Below, piece by piece: positions 59,557-64,000 of a stretch of 64,000 nucleotides of DNA. Numbering within the stretch: position 1 is the stretch's first letter; every line of letters begins with the position of its first letter. Both the position numbers and the translations under genes were made by a program. This DNA comes from Enterobacter cancerogenus (GTDB lineage Bacteria; Pseudomonadota; Gammaproteobacteria; Enterobacterales; Enterobacteriaceae), in contig NZ_CP077290.1 in assembly GCF_019047785.1 (NCBI RefSeq), positions 4,216,001-4,280,000 of the forward strand, in the 5' to 3' direction. The notes beneath the pieces were generated by a model. The model did no database searches and was not told the DNA's origin. It saw only the letters and a list, made by a program, of their open reading frames with translations.

Positions 59557-60667
59557 TGTCGACCTGCTCCCATGTTGTCCACAGTCCCTTGTCTTTTTTG
59601 CCGCGCCGGTGTCCCTTGCGATGGCCGGACTTCGGATATGCATCCGGCAGCCAGATACCGTCCTCACGCAGCAGTAGCGAGGTTTCCTGCCGCTGGCCAC
59701 GACCGCCCCGGAAGGTGCGGCGCATGATGAAGTAAACGTCGTCGACTCCATGGACGTCGCTTTTAACGTAAACCCGCTGGCCCGGCGCCCACAGCGTGCC
59801 GTTCGCGGTGGTGAAGCCCCGCAGGGTGGCCGAGAGCGCAAAACCGTTCAGCCTGGCATCTGCCTGCAGCTTACGGGCGCGAAACTGCACCTCTTCATCG
59901 CTCTGTGAGTCACCCTCTACCACGATGCGCGGGCGGTAGAGCGTCATGGTGGTATCTTTCACCGTGCATTTGCGGTTGGCCTTGCCGTCTTCATGCCCGG
60001 TGCCGTGACCCTGCGCCAGTACTGTGGTCTGAGAGTATCGCCCGCTCATATCGGTACGCTTGCCCAGCCTGAGCAGGTTATTGTTCTGCCCGTTACGGTG
60101 CATGATGAGCGTGTCCACCGGCGTGGCACTGTAGTCCGGCCCGCCGATAATCAGCGTGCCGTCCGGGGCCATCCACGGCCACAGGCCACTCATTTCAGCG
60201 ACGCGCTTCAGGGCGTCCCACGCGCTGTCTCCCGGCTCGATGCTGACCTTCTTCACGCTGCCGGGGGTCTCAGCCTGCATGCGGATAGTGGTCACGCCCA
60301 GCGGCTTAATCACCTGCGAGATAACCTCCTGCAGCGTCATTTCCTGTGCGGTAAAAATGGGGGCCGAACAGTCAACCAGTACCGCCGCTGCGTCGCGCCC
60401 GGTCAGCTCCAGCATATGCTGGCCACGGCTCACGTCGTGACTCAGCTCATCAATCATGCCGGTCATTATGGTGCTGTCGCCGTAGCGCAGCTCAGCTCTG
60501 GCTCCGGCCTCCACGTTCGCGGGCAACACCGGCTCGGCGGTGCCGACCGACAACTGCCAGCCGCCCGCAGGAGTCAGCAGGTCGGAATCCACCTCAAAGC
60601 GCTCCCAGTCGTCGTGCGACCGCCCCCCGATACGCAGCGTCAGGCGCTGCTCATCTTGCCCAGGCAT
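59549..60667 (-). CDS. Baseplate hub protein (Mu gp44 / gpP type)
   Basis: Central hub of the contractile-tail baseplate (T4 gp27-like), homologous to Mu gp44. About 372 residues with RLTLRIGGRSHDDWERFEVDSD at the start (key part), SAWDALKRVAEMSGLWPWMAPDGTLIIGGPDY (starting near 149) and a lysine/arginine-rich C-terminal end. The start is either the ATG at 60667 (MPGQDE), with GGGGG about ten bases upstream, or 60676; both overlap the end of the upstream gene. Confidence 0.88.
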   Translation of the reverse strand: MPGQDEQRLTLRIGGRSHDDWERFEVDSDLLTPAGGWQLSVGTAEPVLPANVEAGARAELRYGDSTIMTGMIDELSHDVSRGQHMLELTGRDAAAVLVDCSAPIFTAQEMTLQEVISQVIKPLGVTTIRMQAETPGSVKKVSIEPGDSAWDALKRVAEMSGLWPWMAPDGTLIIGGPDYSATPVDTLIMHRNGQNNNLLRLGKRTDMSGRYSQTTVLAQGHGTGHEDGKANRKCTVKDTTMTLYRPRIVVEGDSQSDEEVQFRARKLQADARLNGFALSATLRGFTTANGTLWAPGQRVYVKSDVHGVDDVYFIMRRTFRGGRGQRQETSLLLREDGIWLPDAYPKSGHRKGHRRGKKDKGLWTTWEQVDNA

Positions 60668-61970
60668 ACAGCACATCCCCCGGATTCAGGTTATTTGACT
60701 CGCGCAATGATGGATTAAGGCGGGCCAGCTGCGTGGCGCGGGACGCGTCGCCGTACCACTCAAATGCCAGCAGGGGCAGATTACAGCGGCGCGTCACCTG
60801 ACGCTGCACCAACGGCGGCAACGCCAGAATCAACCCGCGAGCCTGCTCCTGGAGGTGCCAGGCGCTTTCCTGCAGCGCGGCAATGATGGCCTGATCCTGA
60901 CGGGTGTCCGGCGTACCGGCCTGCTCGCGAACGGCAGTGGCCATACGCGCCGAGACGGACGCCCGCTGGGCCGCTATCGCCTCCACAATCAGGGTGCGCA
61001 CATCGCCGGTAATGCGCTCAATATCGTTGGAGGACAGCGTCGGGGAGGCGTTCTCATTCACAAAGATATCGCTGGCCGTGTCGGTCATTTCGCTCACGGC
61101 CACCAGTCGGATGGCCTGGTTGATCATCTCCGTATCGCTCTGCGGCATCACGCTGGCGCGGCGTAGCGTGGAAGCGAATACGCTGCCGGAGGACATGGTT
61201 TGCTGCGAGGTGGTGCGCTGAGCCGGTAACGTCAGCATGGTGTCCTTCAGCCCGGTCAGGGCGTTCCAGTCCGACAGGCGGGAAGCCTCGCTCAGCGACA
61301 GCCGGTCAGTGAATGCACCGGTCAGGTGCTTCAGGTCGGAGATAAAGGCGGTCGGGTAGTCCAGATAGTCGAGGGCGCTGCCGATGGTGGACTGCACCTC
61401 GTTTGCCAGGGCGTTTACCACGTACTCGGCTGAGGCGATGATATTGGTGACGCGGGCGATATCCTGCTGAATATCGCGAAGCCGGTCCATTGCGTCCCCG
61501 AACCAGCCGATCGCGCTGTCGAAAATACTGTCGCCGTCTGCCTCGTAATGGGTGGTGGCGAACAGCGCATCGGGCTTACCGCTCTCCACAAAGACCAGAT
61601 CGACGGTGACTGCGTTAACCGGCTCCACCTCATGGAATACTCCGGCCTCCAGAAACTGCACGTCCGGCACCGAGCCGTATACCGGGTGAACCAGCTCGCC
61701 GGTGCCCGCCGTTTTAAGGGCGTTTAAAAAGGCTTTAAGCTGCGTCTGGTAGCGGTTGCCCCAGAAGATAGCCTGCAGGCGGAAGTTCACCGCCTTCAGC
61801 CCCTGGTCTTCCACCTCTTCGCCGTCCCGGTACGGGTAAGCGTAGGACACGGTGTCCTTTGCCAGCGTGTCGCGGGTAAACAGACAGTCAAACTCCACGC
61901 CCCGGAACGAGGCGGGCATCAGCAGGTCAACGCCCAGAGCTGCGGCAATGTCGTTGATGGTCTCAGCCAT
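60651..61970 (-). CDS. DNA circularisation / tail protein (Mu gp43 N type)
   Basis: 439-residue tail protein of the Mu N family (DNA_circ_N domain, about 10-100: PASFRGVEFDC then GLKAVNFRLQAIFWGNRYQTQLKAFLNAL). The historic name refers to joining of injected Mu DNA ends; in the virion it is a baseplate or tail component. The C-terminus (NPSLRESNNLNPGDVLYAWAR) resembles a LysM-like peptidoglycan-binding tail. Overlaps both neighbours by a few bases. Confidence 0.9.
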   Translation of the reverse strand: MAETINDIAAALGVDLLMPASFRGVEFDCLFTRDTLAKDTVSYAYPYRDGEEVEDQGLKAVNFRLQAIFWGNRYQTQLKAFLNALKTAGTGELVHPVYGSVPDVQFLEAGVFHEVEPVNAVTVDLVFVESGKPDALFATTHYEADGDSIFDSAIGWFGDAMDRLRDIQQDIARVTNIIASAEYVVNALANEVQSTIGSALDYLDYPTAFISDLKHLTGAFTDRLSLSEASRLSDWNALTGLKDTMLTLPAQRTTSQQTMSSGSVFASTLRRASVMPQSDTEMINQAIRLVAVSEMTDTASDIFVNENASPTLSSNDIERITGDVRTLIVEAIAAQRASVSARMATAVREQAGTPDTRQDQAIIAALQESAWHLQEQARGLILALPPLVQRQVTRRCNLPLLAFEWYGDASRATQLARLNPSLRESNNLNPGDVLYAWAR

Positions 61971-64000
61971 TATTTTCTCCTTGATTCCACGTCCACACGG
62001 CGCAGCACTGTTTCGGTGACTTCGCGGCTGTCGAGGTAGATATTGGCCACAATTGGTTGCTGTGGCCCCTGTGGGGCGTAAGGCGCAGATGCGCCTGCTG
62101 CGGCAGGTTTGGCGGTATTGTTCTGCGAGAAAAAGCTTTTGATTTCATCAAAGGCATCCAGAAAGCCAACCGGCTTAGGCATGTTGTCCGGGATGTTGTA
62201 GCCGTCTGCTTTCAGCCGCTTAACCTTATCATCACCGCGCTCCAGGAACTGATCGTAAAACTGGCCCGCAGCCATGTAGCCTTCAGCCAGTGGTGCACGG
62301 ACGACCTTGCCCAGCAGGCTTCCGCCTTTACTGAGCAGGCCTCCGCTTTTTGCAGCTGTTTCGGCGGCTTCTTCAGCTACGGCTGAGCCACCACCCCGTA
62401 GACGTTTCCACAGCTTCTGCCCGCCCGCCAGCGCCAGTGCCCCCAGCCCGGCACCACCTGCGGCCCCGATGCCCTGAATGGCGGAATAAGCCCCGCTGAT
62501 CGCGGTGGTCAGTTTGGGAAATTCTTTCGCCAGCTCAGCCGCTTTATCAGCCGCCTCCCCAACCCACTTAGTGAAAGGAGAGGCAGTATCATTGGACGAA
62601 AAGGCCGCTTCGTTTTTGGCTTTGTTGACCTGAAATGCCGGGCTGTCCTTCACCAGCTCAAAGTCAAGGTCGGCTGAGGTTTTCCCGGCAGGCATATCAA
62701 ACTGCTCGTTACCTTCCCCGACCAGCTTGTGGTAGTAGTCCTTGTTACGCTCCCAGTTCAGGAAGCCCATACGGGAATATTCATTGGTGAAGATTCTCCC
62801 CACGTTCTGGCCGTGAATCTGGTCGCGTCGTGCCTCCAGCTGCGCTCTGGCCTCTCCTGGAGCCGTCCGGGCAATCTGCTTATTCAGGTCCACGAACTGA
62901 GGATCGTGCTCATCCATGCTGCGAATGGCCCGGTCGACAGTATCCAGCGGGGTCAGCCTCTTCGCCGCGTCAGCACGCATCAGCGCACGAATATCAAGGC
63001 CGCGCTTGCCGACTTTGATTTGCTTGAAATTGTTGGCCAGTGTCGGTGAAGACAGCTCAGAGAGCAGGTTGGTGGTGAACGTCGCTGCTTCTTCAGGGGA
63101 GCCAGCACCGCGTGCAGCCGCCTCAAAAAGTGCAGCAACCTGTGAGAAGCCGGTGCGACCGTGCAGGCCAATGGACTTGGCAGACTCCAGCGCCTTTGGC
63201 ATCTCTTTGGCCAGCAGTGGCACATCCACCATGCCGTTCTGCGCCATTGTGGTGGTGACACTGAGGCCTGCTCGCGCATCCTTTTCGTTAAGCCCAAAGT
63301 TAAACGCGCTGGACTGAAGGCTGGCGACAGAGGCCGCATCGGTTTCGGTTGCGGTGGCGTTCTTCATGACGCCAGGCAACGCCCGATAGGCCTGTTCTCT
63401 GGTCATGGTGCCGGAGCGGAGCATCACCTCCAGACCATGAAAAGCGCCATTGATATCGCCGCCACCGTCACGCAACGCGGCTTTGATCGCACTGTCGATA
63501 TCTGCCATCCCCGACTGTCGTCCGGCCAGATTGTCATGCTTGTAGGCGAAGTTGGCCACCTTGCGCAGTTCGGAATCGTACTCCATCTGATTCTCGATGG
63601 GCTTGCGCATCACCATTGCACCGGCAACCAGACCGCCCCCGATAGCGCCCACGGTTTTGCCCACGCGGGCAAGGCGCTGATAGCTGCGTTCCGTCTCGCC
63701 CAGCTCGCGTCTGAGCCTGGCAACGGTCGCCTGCGTCTGGTTCCATACGCGGGTCTGTTCGCTGGCGCTCATGGTGCCGCTGCGGGAGAGACGGTTGTAC
63801 GCGGCCAGCGTCTGGTTAATCTCGCGGCGGATGGACTGCTCGGAGCGAATACCCAGCGTTTCGCGGGCCTGCGCCTGTCGGCGGTACTCCTGCAGGGCCG
63901 GGTTCATCTTCTCCTGTACACGCAGCGTCTCGCCCATCTCCTGTCGCAGACGGGAGACCGTTGACTGCATGCGCTGGTAAGCCCGTTCCTGCTCCCTGAC
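61970..64000 (-). CDS. Tail tape measure protein, 5' end outside window
   Basis: More than 676 residues of the protein that sets tail length and is ejected into the host. The frame is open to the window edge, so the start is upstream; the ATG at 63970 is internal. The N-terminal part is helical with coiled-coil character (RLRRELGETERSYQRL), then a phage-tail tape-measure core (about 110-330 of the visible part) with the hydrophobic VGAIGGGLVAGAMVM segment. Further on come a second hydrophobic glycine-rich stretch (IQGIGAAGGAGLGALALAGG) and a proline/alanine-rich C-terminal region. Mu gp42 is 681 residues. Confidence 0.9.
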   Translation of the reverse strand, partial: VREQERAYQRMQSTVSRLRQEMGETLRVQEKMNPALQEYRRQAQARETLGIRSEQSIRREINQTLAAYNRLSRSGTMSASEQTRVWNQTQATVARLRRELGETERSYQRLARVGKTVGAIGGGLVAGAMVMRKPIENQMEYDSELRKVANFAYKHDNLAGRQSGMADIDSAIKAALRDGGGDINGAFHGLEVMLRSGTMTREQAYRALPGVMKNATATETDAASVASLQSSAFNFGLNEKDARAGLSVTTTMAQNGMVDVPLLAKEMPKALESAKSIGLHGRTGFSQVAALFEAAARGAGSPEEAATFTTNLLSELSSPTLANNFKQIKVGKRGLDIRALMRADAAKRLTPLDTVDRAIRSMDEHDPQFVDLNKQIARTAPGEARAQLEARRDQIHGQNVGRIFTNEYSRMGFLNWERNKDYYHKLVGEGNEQFDMPAGKTSADLDFELVKDSPAFQVNKAKNEAAFSSNDTASPFTKWVGEAADKAAELAKEFPKLTTAISGAYSAIQGIGAAGGAGLGALALAGGQKLWKRLRGGGSAVAEEAAETAAKSGGLLSKGGSLLGKVVRAPLAEGYMAAGQFYDQFLERGDDKVKRLKADGYNIPDNMPKPVGFLDAFDEIKSFFSQNNTAKPAAAGASAPYAPQGPQQPIVANIYLDSREVTETVLRRVDVESRRK

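Larger units (their letters stand above)
52545..64000. mobile_element. Prophage with Mu-type contractile tail module, one end inside ada; continues past window
   Basis: It begins where ada homology stops and runs off the window. The first 2.7 kb are AT-rich accessory DNA with small ORFs and an acyltransferase. Then a minus-strand tail operon follows in the exact Mu order (tape measure, DNA circularisation protein, gp44, gp45, gp46, gp47, gp48, fibre, fibre assembly) seen from its 3' end. In Mu the same order leads to the right genome end; in SfV-like phages it leads to serotype-conversion genes and att. Insertion in a non-tRNA gene and TG at the junction favour transposition, but no transposase or integrase lies in the window. 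Confidence 0.88.

Noticed and set aside
1-64000. tRNA, rRNA or CRISPR array
   Set aside because: I saw no cloverleaf with a T-loop consensus, no rRNA sequence and no evenly spaced direct repeats with unique spacers.

Overview
The window is a chromosomal segment of an enterobacterium. Gene order (nuo, rbn-elaA-elaB, men, glp, nrd, ubiG-gyrA, rcs-micF-ompC-apbE-ada) and near E. coli-like proteins place it in Enterobacteriaceae. The high GC, the cheV gene beside nuoN, a tct operon next to menE and the acidic GyrA tail suggest Enterobacter or a close relative (Lelliottia, Leclercia). The species is an inference; no marker here fixes it.

Layout. 1-8.4 kb: the 3' part of the respiratory complex I operon (end of nuoG to nuoN). 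8.5-11.4 kb: cheV, RNase BN, elaA, elaB. 11.5-18.5 kb: the menaquinone operon menF-D-H-B-C-E. 18.5-23.6 kb: a tripartite tricarboxylate transporter (tctA, tctB, tctC) on the minus strand, divergent from its two-component system tctDE. 23.8-25.6 kb: yfaZ and yfaY. 25.6-32.3 kb: glpABC and, divergently, glpTQ. 32.5-35.0 kb: a GMC oxidoreductase and a LysR regulator. 35.0-38.8 kb: nrdAB-yfaE. 39.1-42.6 kb: ubiG and gyrA. 42.8-49.1 kb: the Rcs phosphorelay (rcsC against rcsDB). 49.4-52.6 kb: micF sRNA, ompC, apbE and a truncated ada.

From about 52.55 kb to the end of the window ada is interrupted by a prophage. An AT-rich accessory end comes first: recombinase-type repeats, three small ORFs, a membrane acyltransferase and a 50-residue membrane protein. 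It is followed on the minus strand by a contractile-tail module in Mu order, read backwards: tail fibre assembly, fibre, gp48, gp47, gp46, gp45, gp44, DNA circularisation protein and tape measure. The tape measure runs off the window. The prophage is either a Mu-like transposable phage or an SfV-like integrating phage that carries Mu-type tail genes.

Two housekeeping genes, tctC and glpQ, carry single-base contractions in homopolymers that shift the frame. These may be real mutations or assembly errors. Four copies of one REP/BIME-type inverted repeat lie between genes. Functional links: NADH dehydrogenase feeds menaquinone made by men and ubiquinone finished by UbiG. GlpABC feeds glycerol-3-phosphate electrons into menaquinone. 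OmpC and its neighbour micF are controlled by OmpR.
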